A stretch of DNA of 64,000 nt from Thereva unica (taxonomy: Eukaryota; Arthropoda; Insecta; Diptera; Therevidae): contig OX465281.1 of NCBI GenBank assembly GCA_949987705.1, positions 82,302,543 to 82,366,542 on the forward strand. Direction: 5' to 3'. The notes below the pieces were generated by a model. It did no database searches. It was not told the DNA's origin and was given only the letters and a program-made list of their open reading frames with translations. Below, piece by piece: positions 13,399 to 24,159 of this stretch. A program made the position numbers and the translations under genes. The stretch's first letter is position 1; each line of letters opens with the position of its first letter.

Positions 13399-14519
13399 GA
13401 GGCTCCACTAATATCTAAAGATAATGTTACGCTGACGCCACCAAGCATAGAAGAAGTTATCAGGGCCATCAGCCAGCTCAAAAACAACAAGGCCTAGGGT
13501 GCAGACGGCATCGCAGCGGAGCTGGTTAAATATGGAGGGCCTACTTTACACCAAGCGATTCATGAATTAATTGTGGAGCAGGAAGTGATGCCAGGAGATT
13601 GGAAAAAAGGCATCCTCTGCCTGGTACATAAAAAAGGAGATATCACAGCGTGCACTAATTATCGCGGTATAACGTTGTTGAGTACCGTGTATACGATATT
13701 CTCTATCCTTCAAAACAGGATAGCCCCATACGCCAGAAACATCATAGGCCAATACCAGTGTGGCTTCAGCCCAGGCAAATCAACGACTGATCAGATTTTC
13801 ATCTTGAGGCAGGCTATGGAAAAATGTCTCGAGTTTCAAAACTCAATTCAACACCTCTTCGTAGACTTTAAAGCCGCCTATGATAGCATAGCCAGAGTAG
13901 AACTCTATAAAGCCCTGAGAGAATTCGGCATCCCCCTCAAGCTGACAAGACTATGTAGGTTGACCATGACCAATGTGACAAGCCAAGTCAAAGTATGCGG
14001 AACACTGTCCAGACCAATCAACATCTATAATGGAGTCCGAAATGAGACGGCCTGGCCTGCCTCCTTTTCAACCTGGCATTGGAGAAAGTGAGCTTCGGGC
14101 TTGACAGCAAGGGGTACAATCCTCCACAAGTCCACCCAATTACTGGCTTACGCAGACGACATTAACATCATTGGAAGAACAAAAACAGCTGTACAAGAAT
14201 CTTTCACTCAAATTGAGCAAGCGGCAGGAAATCTGGGACTGCACATTAGAGAAACCAAAACAAAGTACATGGTGGCCTCGTCTACAAGAACACCTAACAT
14301 TGGTCCCGCAATCAAGGTAGAGGTACACGAGTTTGACGTGGTAAAATCATTTACAATAGTAGCATCCGTCAATAGCATGGAACCAGAAATGCACACACGA
14401 CTGCAAAAAGCTAAAAAGCCTACTATAGTCTGTCAAGGCTCTTTAAATCCAAGCATCTAACCATAACGTCTAAACTTTTACTATATAAGACGATGGTCTT
14501 ACCCGTTCTCAAATACACC

Positions 14520-14843
14520 GTTCTACAAATATTGACTTTAAAAAAATCCATTCTTATTCGTTTGCACTTTTTTGAGCTCCGATTTTTCTGATTTTAATGG
14601 TTTTTTTCGTTTTTTCGTGGCACCCTCAGCTTTTTTGTTATTAACAAAAAATGGTTTTTACTTTTATTTGATATAATCGAATATTCGAAAAATATTCGAT
14701 TATATCAAATAAAAGTAAAAACCATTTTTTGTTAATAACAAAAAAGCTGAGGGTGCCACGAAAAAACGAAAAAAACCATTAAAATCAGAAAAAATCGGAG
14801 CTCAAAAAAGTGCAAACGAATAAGAATGGATTTTTTCACTGTA
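14520..14843. mobile_element. Foldback element with near-perfect long palindrome
   Basis: 14541-14836 is an almost perfect inverted repeat. Arms of about 145 bp (GAGCTCCGATTTTT..., GTGGCACCCTCAGC...) meet at ATTCGAAAAATATTCG near 14690. The outer few bases (CTACA... and ...TGTAG) are also inverted. It interrupts the RT relic between LPVLKYT and ETWVLSK-like sequence. No target duplication is clear. Its transcript would form one long hairpin. Confidence 0.75.
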
Positions 14844-15506
14844 GTACGGTGATATGCATCCGAAACGTGGGTGCTTAGCAAAAAGCACTCAAACCTCTTG
14901 GGCGTGTTGGAGAGGAAAATACTTCGGAGGATTGTTGGCCCCGTATGTGAGGAAGGACGATTCTGGAGACTCTACAATGACGAGATCTACGACCGCTATC
15001 GCGACATAGATGTTGTGAAAAAAATAAAGCTCGGTAGGCTCCGGTGGGCAGGGAATCTAGCTCGTATGAGTGAAGATGAGCCTGCTCGGAAAGTTCTCTG
15101 CGGTAAGACCTATTCGGTGCGACAGCGTCTAGGATGACCTCGACCAGTACGCTCAGAGTTTAGGCATGCCAAACTGGATGACATCGGCTCAGAATCAGGA
15201 CCGGTGGAGAGAACAGTTGCGACAGGCGAGTACCGGAACCCGCTTGTAGAGCCGTTAAAGAAGAAGAAGAAGTTCCAACTAAAGTTATCTTGTACTCTGG
15301 TTTCAAAAGATGTGTCACCAAGGGATCACTAGTGAACCAGTTATCCATAGTTAGATTTCTGTTACCCAAAGGCGTTCTTCCAATGCCCACATTCTTACCC
15401 AAATATGGATCAGCGCCAAACATATAATTGCTACCTGAGTCACATATCATGACTATCTTGATGCCATACTTATTCGGTTAGTTTGGCATATAAATTCCAA
15501 ACGAAC

Positions 15507-16324
15507 TAGAGTTGAGCCGAACTTACAAGAGGCAGTTCATTTGTCCCGAACACGATAGTAAATTTTACTGAGGCCTCAACTTTTTTAAATGTCCCGGTTC
15601 AACAATAATGTACTACTGGGATATGAGAGTGTATCGTGAGATTGTAAATTACGAAGTGGAGAGACATTTCTTACTTAATTTGTAGCAGTAAAATATTCAA
15701 TTTGAACTGCGCCGAGGTGAGATTGTAAACACGAACTGCAGAGGTATTTTCTTACTGCTTTTGCCGCAGTAAACTATCCAATTTAAACCGAGCCGTGGTG
15801 AGATTGTAAATACGAACTGGAGAGAAATCTCTTACATTTTTGACTAAAGAAACAATTCTTACATTTTTTGAGGGAGTGAAGCTCCAGAGATATTTTTTTA
15901 CATGAGTGAAGTTGGAGAGATATTTCTTACATTTTTCAAGGGAGGTACATTTTTATTTTTAAATCTCTATCTACAACAAATAAAATATTTTCGTGTTATT
16001 TTCAATTTTAGGGAGTTTCATTTTAAATCTGTAAATATGGTTTACTTATACAGTTAACAAAATTTTTAGAGAATATTTTTGTAATTAACATTCAAAGGCA
16101 CGATCATTAATATTCCCATTCATTCATTCATCATTTGTCGTATCCCCTCTTTCGCAAACGCAATAGATCTACCAGCATCGTAACATTTGAGCCATTCACT
16201 ACGTGACGTGCTAGCAATACAATGGCACCTCGCCTCATTTGAAGTGAGACATTTGTACTGGTTCAAAAGGAAAAGGAGGCTCCTCTTACAAACTCATTTT
16301 ATAATCGTGTCCTACCCAACACTA
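15507..16324. mobile_element. hAT-like element in the piggyBac gene, with 81-bp tandem repeats
   Basis: Ends are TAGAGTTG... and ...CAACACTA (inward TAGTGTTG). The 8-bp duplication AAACGAAC is exact on both sides (15499-15506 and 16325-16332). Removing the insert and one duplication brings the piggyBac frame back in register, SF followed by GIYMPN. The interior holds three units of an 81-bp tandem repeat starting GTGAGATTGTAAA at 15636, 15717 and 15798. No transposase frame is recognised. Confidence 0.85.
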
Positions 16325-16625
16325 AAACGAACATCTCTCTCTAAAACCTACAAGTTATTCATCAATTGTACAATAAGAGCCAGGTTTATAAACGGCTTCG
16401 CATCGAGAAATGAACAAATCCCAAATTTCAGATATTGGAGCAAACTTTGTTTGGGCTCTTCGAATAGATTTGAATCTTTGCTTGGACATTGTCGCGTGGA
16501 AGATTTCTCCAGAGTACCGAGTATCAAACAAAATTTCAACCGTCAAATGGTTACTTTTCATAGCCGCCGATAAAATGATTAGTCCAATGAAAGCTTCAAG
16601 TGCTTCTTTTGTCATGAAACTATAA

Positions 16626-17674
16626 AGGCTTGAACATGTAGCCGAAAGCGAAACGAAAACGAAACGGAACCGAATCGATTCCAATATGCTAGCGATTATA
16701 TAGCAATCGGACCGAATCGGGTTTTGACATATCTTGACAGTTTATTTTAATGTTGTGTGAAGGAACAAGTTTTAATAAAAAATTTTTGAATTTAAATAAT
16801 ATATTTACAGCTAAACAGCTTTTAGTTGAAATAAATATATTGAAATATACACACAGTGTATATGAATATATACACATATGCACAGCGCACTCAATCCCTT
16901 CAGAAATTCCAAATAATCGCTTTTTTCGCGCATCCCTATATTTTTTAATACTTTTATCAACTTTTTCCCCGGTTAACATTTTTACCGATGCTTATTTATG
17001 GCCCAAACAACAAAAGAAAAATTTGTCTTTTGAAACCTGACAATCAGCTGATCAGTACTTTCCAGTGCTGAATAGCGGAAACGAAAGCTGAAATCACTGA
17101 CATATAGTAATGGACTGCTGATTGACGATGCTGAATGGCACCATTTTTCTCCAGAAATAGAAAACCTTTTTCATGCAAACAAAAAAAATTCTTCGAATTT
17201 AGGAGAAAATAAGTGATAAGATGTTTGTTATAATTAACGGAAACGAATTTCCATCACTCATTTTGTTTATTAGCAGTTTTTTCATTAAATAAATGTATTT
17301 ATTCCAAAACCGTGACGGTTATTTCCCCTGTTTAACGAAGTTCTCAAAATAGCTCAAGAGTGAGACAGAAGAACGAAAACTATACCTGTCTATTTTTTCT
17401 AATTATGTTTATATCGCTGACATGCGCTGACGATTACCGTTCATTGGGATTTAACGTGGGAGCGAGGCAGGAATAGTTTTTGGTGCCATTTTTTTGTATG
17501 GGATTTTGCTCATTTAGTCCATTACTATATGTCAGTGGCTGAAATGAAATGAATTTATATCCTCCGCTCCATTTCGGTTTCGTTCGCTACATAATTGAGT
17601 TCATACATTTTCATACAATTTATTTCCTTCGTTTCGGTTCGGTTTCGTTTCGTTGCGGTTACATGTTCAGCCCT
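16626..17674. mobile_element. Harbinger-like MITE in the piggyBac gene
   Basis: Termini AGGCTTGAACATGTAGCCG and, inward from the right, AGGGCTGAACATGTAACCG are flanked by TAA on both sides (16623-16625 and 17675-17677), a 3-bp target typical of PIF/Harbinger. Subterminal sequence is full of CGAAACGAAAC-type repeats. Removing it restores the piggyBac frame KDKKT into YSFMTKEALEAF. It contains a later insertion at 17095-17537. Confidence 0.8.
17095..17537. mobile_element. hAT-like MITE, family B copy 2
   Basis: Begins CACTGACATATAGTAATGGAC and ends GTCCATTACTATATGTCAGTG, a 21-bp perfect inverted repeat. The 8-bp duplication GCTGAAAT is exact on both sides (17087-17094 and 17538-17545). It shares internal blocks with the copy at 12872-13398 (TGGCACCA, ATAGACGGGTATAG-like, ATGTTTATATC). 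Confidence 0.9.
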
Positions 17675-18317
17675 TAAGTCTTTTTGTCCTTCAACTTATA
17701 TACATTTCGCTGTTTATCTATTTCTTTATTAGTACAATCCAATATTTTATCTAGTAAGTTATCGGTGCAAAGAAGGCGGAAACATTCCAGAGGGGAACCT
17801 GGCGGGAGCAGTGGGACCTGATTGAATATGCATTATATTTCTGCTTGGTGCTTTGCCAAATGTTGAATAGATAGGATTAGTTTTCCAAATGAATTTATCT
17901 TTCTTTATTTTCAATTCATTTCTTCCCCGAACAGCGCAAGAACATTTTAATGACGTAGAGGATCAACACGTTGCAGTTCTTGTGATGTTGAACAAGACGG
18001 TGCTGGTGAGGTCGTGCAAGTTGAATATGAACAATTACCTGATAATTTAAGTCTTTTGGGAATTTTGGCAGTACCAGATGAAGCACCCAACAAAATATTG
18101 CCCTCCACACAGTCTTGTTGTGTGTTGTCTGATTCATCTTCATCGCTGAAAGTGGAGTCACCAACTACCTCAAGATTATCCTCGATTTCACTATCACTAC
18201 CAACAAGTAAATAATCTCCAATTTCTTCTTTATTTAATTTCGCCATTTTAAAAATCTAATTAATAATAATAACTAGAAAACAGAAAATAAATTCAACTAT
18301 AAAGAAGAAAAATACAA

Positions 18318-19101
18318 AAGGGTAACTAGGAGTAAATTTTACTCAATTCCTCCCTCCCATCCCAAAACATGTTTTATGAACCAGTCGTTTTGAAAAGCTC
18401 AACTCGACGTGTTTTAAAATGTTTTCAAGTGTAATATACTTGGAAGTATTTTTTAACGTGAAATAGAAATTGAATTATATATCGTCGCTTATCAAGAATA
18501 ATGGCATAACTCAAAAATTTCCAATTTCGAGTTTATTTTGAGAATGTATAGCTAAATATGAATATTTTTATGTAGCAAAAATCCATATTAATACTTCTAA
18601 AAATGACCGCTGGAAACTCGCTGGAATCCAAGATCATAACATGGGCTTGTATGAAACTAAAAACTTTTAAATGGCTCCCCTGTAAAATCCATTGTTTTTG
18701 AGTTGTGATACTATTCTTGATAAGCGACGTATTTTTTGGATAAAAACTTGCAAACATTATAAATCACTTCAAATATTAACAACTATCAAAAATTCAAAAA
18801 TGACATGCGCACTACAGCTGAGCGAGAATTCAGCATTGTCAGCAGGTGTTTTGTACGCTTTTTTATTTTAAAACAAGTCACCAACTAGTTTAAAAAAGCT
18901 CGCTCCATATAAAATATACGAGTAAATCACACGTTTTACCCTGTTTTGCGCCAAAATTTGAAGAGCTTTCTAAAACATGTTTTGGCCGTCAGTGTGAACC
19001 CCATACTGGGCTAAGCACTTAAGAAAGCTCAACAGCGTAGCTTTTGTTTCAAAAAAAAAATAGGCGCTGCTTTGGGAGTAAAATTTACGTAGGTTACCCT
19101 T
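18318..19101. mobile_element. TIR element with a nested smaller TIR element
   Basis: Ends AAGGGTAACTAGGAGTAAAT and, inward from the right, AAGGGTAACCTACGTAAATT. Inside, 18483-18729 has its own inverted ends, CGTCGCTTATCAAGAATA at both edges with an ACTCAAAAA extension. A further inverted pair CAAAACATGTTTT lies near 18363 and 18974. No target duplication is certain for the outer element and no coding region is seen. Confidence 0.6.
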
Positions 19102-19104
19102 CTA

Positions 19105-19565
19105 GGGTTAAGGTCTTTATGCTTCGCCAGCGGGATCAGCCTTTATCTGGTATTGCTGGTCTTTCTAATCTTTGGGTTCCTTCCGCCTTAGCTTCTGATT
19201 GAGGATATTCTCCACTTTATTTCATACATTACCCAATCTTTTCATTATAGTGTATGACATTCTTTGCTCTTAGCGGTGCCTAAGCTGTCGGTTGCAGCTT
19301 AGCAGTTGGTTCAGCTAATCTCGGGCGTTCCAAAAGGACATGGTTTGAGTCTTCCATTACATCTAGGAATGTCGGGCACTGCGAAACACATATGACCAGA
19401 ACTGTGGGAGGCTGCAACTCACCTCTCCATGCTCTCTTGTGACCCATCCCTCCACGTTTATTATGAGCCTGTGGGTCCATCGACCTTGGGTAGCCTCATT
19501 CTACTTCCTTTGCACTATTGAAATAAATGTCACTTCTAAATTATGTTCACTTCCCTAGCTACATA
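19105..19565 (-). pseudogene. 3' end of R1/I/LOA-like LINE, family A copy 2
   Basis: Matches 1670-2170 in the same orientation and 48380-48780 in the opposite orientation. The minus-strand frame 19480-19280 contains CPTFLDVMEDSNHVLLERPRLAE, the terminal cysteine-tail pattern with the second cysteine changed to R. It is broken just upstream by a stop. Confidence 0.65.
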
Positions 19566-19574
19566 CTTCTTCTA

Positions 19575-22500
19575 TAGTCCATTCAAAACGCGGGGGGGGG
19601 GTGTTCCAAAATAACACCGTTAATAAAATCGAACCCTAAACGTTTTTGGGGTCGCTGATCACGAAAATCGAGGTCCCGCCTTCCTAAAATTAGGGCGTCA
19701 CCCCTAAAAATGCAAAAAACACCCATTTTTAGGGGGTTTTCGCGATTATTTCAGTAATAGTGAAAACTAATGCGATGAAATGCATTTTTTTAAATATTTA
19801 TTTGCGAACGGGGTTGATTTATACTAAATTAATAGTCCAGTCAAAATAGACGAAAAAACGCCATAATTGGAAGATAATTCCGAAGTTGCTGAAAATTGGA
19901 ACAGCCGTTAAAAACATTATTATACGTAAGCTGTAGAGACTGCCACGCGATTGGGCGGCTGCAAACTTTTTTATTCAAGGTCAAAGGGTCAAAATATCAG
20001 TTTTTTGCAAATATATGCTAAACCGTACGTCTTATCAGAAAATTGTGTTTACAAAGTTTGTAGATTAGGCGATTATCTACAAAAAAATATATTATACATT
20101 TTCTCGTAGGAATTGCCATTTCTGAGATATTGTCGTTTTAATAAGTTAAAATACTCATATTCTATCATTCCCAACTTGTAAAGGTCATCAGAAGTTTAAT
20201 AAATCCTTTGTTGGAGTACGCGGCTAATATTTTCAGGGGTGATTCCTGGATATATTTGGAGAAAAAAATTGTTCTACAGAGGGCGGCTATCTCCACTATC
20301 CACTAAGATACAGGGTGATTAGGGAAAAAATATTGTTTTTTTTTTAAATTTACTGAAATTTGAATAACTCCTAAAGTAATTATCATAAAGTAAACTAATT
20401 AGGCTCATCTTTTAGGTAAATGTGTATTCTTTAATTTGGTGTAAAACATAGCAGCCTGAGTGACTCCGTTCAAAATATATGTAATTTATAATATGTAGGC
20501 TCAAACAATGCTTAGAATCTAGACCTGGCAGATTTCTTCGTTTTTCTCAGAAAATTCGTTACTAACAGTACATTTTTTTTTTGCTTTTCTGATGCACCAA
20601 ACTATTACCTACAATATTTCCATATACAATAAGTGTTTATTTTGGGTAGTTTTGTAGGTAGTAGTAGTAGTAGTAGTTTTATCGTGTTTTATCGTGAACA
20701 AATAAAAAGTTACTCGTCTTTCAACTGCGGCATAATAGCATTGGTTTGAGCCTACATATTTTTTGAACGGAGTCACTCAGGCTGCTATGTTTTACACCAA
20801 ATTAAAGAATACACATTTACCTAAAAGATGAGCCTAATTAGGCTACTTTATGATAATTACTTTAGGAGTTATTCAAATTTCAGTGAATTTAAAAAAAAAC
20901 AAAAATTTTTCCCTAATCACCCTGTATCTTAGTGGATAGTGGAGATAGCCGCCCTCTGTAGAACAATTTTTTTCTCCAAATATATCCAGGAATCACCCCT
21001 GAAAATATTAGCCGCGTACTCCAACAAAGGATTTATTAAACTTCTGATGACCTTTACAAGTCGGGAATGATAGAATATGAGTATTTTAACTTATTAAAAC
21101 GACAATATCTCAGAAATGGCAATTCCTACGAGAAAATGTATAATATATTTTTTTGTAGATAATCGCCTAATCTACAAACGTTGTGAACACAATTTTCTGA
21201 TAAGACGTACGGTTTAGCAGATATTTGCAAAAAACTGATATTTTGACCCTTTGACCTTGAATAAAAAAGTTTGCAGCCGCCCAATCGCGTGGCAGTCTCT
21301 ACAGCTTACGTATAATAATGTTTTTAACGGCTGTTCCAATTTTCAGCAACTTCGGAATTATCTTCCAGTCAAACCTCTAATTTGACTGGACTATAAGGCG
21401 AACTTAATGGTAAGGGGTACTCCTAAAGGGTTGAAAGTACCCCTAAATTGGCGAAAAATGGTAAAAATTGTAAAAAAAAATTTTTCCCCAAGTTTATGCT
21501 TCAAATTCGATTGTGGGCGTACTGTCAGGCAAAAATAAATTATTTTTAACCCTTAAGGGGTTAAAACTACCCCTACAATATAGCTCATTGACAACTAGGG
21601 GGGGTGTTCCAAAATAACACCGTTAAGAAAATCGAACCCTAAAGGTTTTTGGGCTCGCTAATCACGAAAATTGAGGTCCCGCGGTCCTAAAACTAGGGCG
21701 TCACCCCTAAAAATGCAAAAAAACACCCCTTTTTGGGGGGTTTTCGCTATTATTTCAGTAATAATGAAAACTAATGCGATGAAATGCACTTTTTTAATAT
21801 TTATTTGCGAAAGTGGTTGATTTATACTAAATTAAGGTTAACTTTATGGTAAGGGGTAGTCCTAAAGGGTTAAAACTACCCCTAAATCGGCCAAAAATGG
21901 CAAAAATTGTAAACATTTTTTTTTTTTTTCAAGTTTATGCTTCAAATTCGATTGTGGGCGTACTGTCAGGCAAAAATAAATTATTTTCAACTCTTAAGGG
22001 GTTAAAACTACCCCTATTATAATAAAAACAACTTTATCTAAAAAAAATTGCAAAAATTTATCAATTTATATTTTCTAATAAAAAGAATTTTTATTCAAAC
22101 AATTCGTTAATAAAATTTAAATTACAATCTACGAAAATAATTTTTTTTTTTTTTTTCAATTTACCCCTAAGGTTTAACTCCTTTAAGAGGGTTAAAAATT
22201 TTCCATGTGTTTTAATAATATTTCATCAAATATAAAATTTTAATGTAAAACAATAAATTTCAATTTGTTCCAATTACAATTTTAATGTGGGGGTAGTTTT
22301 ACCCCCTTAAGAGTTGAAAAAATTAATTTTTTGCTGATAATACCTTTTGAACCAAATTTGAAACAAAAAGCAAAAAAAATTTTTTGCAATTATTTTTTAT
22401 ATAAAGTTGTTTTTATTATATTAGGGGTAGTTTTAACCCCTTAAGAGTTGAAAATAATTTATTTTTGCCTGACAGTACGCCCACCATCGAATTTGAAGCA

Positions 22501-22754
22501 TAAACTTGAAAAAAAAAATTTACAATTTTTGCAATTTTTCGCCAATTTAGGGGTAGTTTCAACCCTTTAGGACTACCCATTATCATAAAGTTCGCCTTAA
22601 TTTAGTACAAATAAACCCCGTTCGCAAATAAATATTAAAAAAAGTGCATTTCATCGCATTAGTTTTCATTATTACTGAAATAATCGCGAAAAACCCCTAA
22701 AAAGGGTTAACGGTGTTATTTTGGAACACCATAACGCGCGTTTTGAATGGACTA
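19575..22754. mobile_element. Composite TIR element (3.2 kb), Harbinger-like
   Basis: Outer ends TAGTCCATTCAAAACGCG and CGCGTTTTGAATGGACTA are exact inverted repeats flanked by CTA (19572-19574 and 22755-22757). The left arm, about 350 bp of GGTGTTCCAAAATAACACCG..., TAAGGGGTAG..., is present twice in direct order (from 19595 and from 21602) and once inverted at the right (to about 22730). The left arm is split by a 1.56-kb element. No coding region. Motifs like GGGGTAGTTTTAACCCCTTAA repeat many times. Confidence 0.8.
19833..21393. mobile_element. Long inverted-repeat element nested in the composite
   Basis: Ends TAGTCCAGTCAAA and TTTGACTGGACTA are flanked by TAA on both sides (19830-19832 and 21394-21396). 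The empty site AAATTAAGG is seen in the sister arms near 21835 and 22600. From about 19877 to 20515 and 20740 to 21368 the arms are inverted copies about 640 bp long with few differences, around a spacer of about 220 bp that includes (TAG)n near 20661. No coding region. The termini resemble those of the surrounding element (TAGTCCA.TC). Confidence 0.85.
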
Positions 22755-22757
22755 CTA

Positions 22758-23045
22758 GGGAAAACGCGCACACCGCATACAATATATCTTCTGTTCCTTG
22801 AGCTTCTACTTAGTGTCTAGTTAGCTGGCCGAAAGATTTCGGAGCCAAAAACCGCTATCCACTGCTACACCACTATCACAAAGGATAGTAATGCTATTTT
22901 TGTCCGATTTTTAAAGAGTGCTCGGACTTTGACGAGTTATGTCTTATTGAATCCAGAAAAGGTAACTTCATGTTTAACGGGTTTCTTTCTAACGAGTTTT
23001 TAGATATTAGAAAAACTAATCACTTTAAAGTGCTTGTGACCCTTA
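22758..23045. other. Spacer, no feature recognised
   Basis: Unassigned sequence between the composite element and the next MITE. Confidence 0.4.
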
Positions 23046-23532
23046 AGGCTCGCGCATACTACAGCCGCGGCAGGCCGCAGCGCATCGCATTGCAAAATTG
23101 CGCCAAAGCACATAAGGAGTCGCATCGGGCCGCGCCGCAAAGCAATAATGAATCAGCCAAAGCGAAAAAAATAGTAAAATAAAAGCGAAACCGAACAAAT
23201 AGTAAAATAATTAAGCACAGTACGATTTACATTAAAATAACAAATTACCTGAGTTGCTGTTGTTGGACATCGAGTCAATAATTAAAGTAAAATCGCGAGC
23301 AATAACGTCCGATAATTGCGATTTCCAACGCACACTGAGGCGGGCCGCATCACAACACATAACATCGCCGCAAAAATACGCCTAGCAAGCGATCCGCCAG
23401 TGCGCTGCGATGCGGCCCGGTGCGGCCTGCCTGTAGTGTGCGATAGTTCATGTAAAATGTTCGAAAGTGATGTAGGAGTATTTTTGTTATGCAATGCGGT
23501 GCGGTGCGGCCCGCCCTAATGTGCGCGAGCCT
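23046..23532. mobile_element. Harbinger-like MITE, GC-rich ends
   Basis: Ends AGGCTCGCGCATA and, inward from the right, AGGCTCGCGCACA, flanked by TTA on both sides (23043-23045 and 23533-23535). The subterminal regions are rich in GCGGCC/GGTGCGGC repeats. An internal inverted copy GTGCGCTGCGATGCGGCCC lies near 23400. Two short antiparallel frames in it are by-products of the inverted repeat. Confidence 0.8.
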
Positions 23533-24159
23533 TTATAGCCTTATGACACCGGATTGATCGTAGGCTGAAAATTCTACCTTGGCTAGGCCCAAAATTGAAA
23601 GAAAAAATTCAAAGGAGATTTTCCCATATGTAAGAGTGAGAGGAATATACTCAAACTTTCCTAGACTATTATAAAAAGTCTAGAAAACTGTTATAAAAAG
23701 CATAGGAAAGAAAGAAATTCGTGTTCTTTTTTCTATGCTTTTTATAACAGTTTGATGCATTTTTCGAGTTTTAATAACAGTGAGTGAGAATAAAAATAAA
23801 TTGAAGTGACAACAAATATAATTTAAGTGGTAATAAATAAGATATAATTAATGGAAGGGTAAATTGTTGAGGTTTTTAGTGAGTTTTTTGATTGCCCCAA
23901 AGTTAGTCTTATTACAACGGAAGGGCGCGGGTAGCGAATTGGGGGAATCTGAATTTTGAAAATATTTAATTTTTTTGATATCTTACGTAGTTTTCACGAT
24001 ATCGATATTTGAAGTTGTTGAAATGTTTTGGAATATATCTTCAAATTGAAGCTATTGTTTTACTCTGGAGCCCCAATTCTAAACATTTATCATTCATTTT
24101 ATAATTGAAGTGATAAAAATTATATATTTAAAAGAGTGCGGTGAAGTGTGAATAACAAC

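Larger units (their letters stand above)
12700..15272 (+). pseudogene. RTE-like LINE, 5'-truncated and interrupted
   Basis: The plus strand encodes a reverse transcriptase resembling RTE-type endonuclease/RT proteins. The order is EEHFHELLNGEL (near 12815), an in-frame TAG at 13495 just before GADGIAAELVKYGG, YRGITLLS, QCGFSPGKSTTDQIF, LFVDFKAAYDS, then LAYADDINIIGR (the YADD catalytic site, near 14149). The C-terminal part reads FERK-like LERKILRRI and RLRWAGNLARM. The 3' end is (AAG)n at 15258-15272, directly against piggyBac sequence. Stops and frame changes make it inactive. It is interrupted by a hAT-like MITE (12872-13398) and by a foldback element near 14520-14843. Confidence 0.8.
15273..18246 (-). 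pseudogene. piggyBac-like transposase gene, split by insertions
   Basis: Minus-strand DDE-type cut-and-paste transposase relic. The N-terminus starts at ATG 18246 with an acidic region (SDSEIEDNLEV, STFSDEDESD) usual in this family. After a frame change it reads SPLECFRLLCTDNLLDKI (near 17770). Then, across a MITE, come ALEAFIGLIILSAAMKSNHL and KFAPISEIWDLF (16600-16390) and CTIDE followed by TAA, LVGFRERCSF. After a second insert it reads KYGIKIVMICDSGSNYMFGA and LTMDNWFTSDPLVTHLL (15480-15300). IDE and D in MICDSG are positions of conserved acidic residues of the family. The C-terminal end is missing where the RTE-like (AAG)n end abuts at 15272. In-frame stops and at least one frameshift show it is dead. 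Confidence 0.8.
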
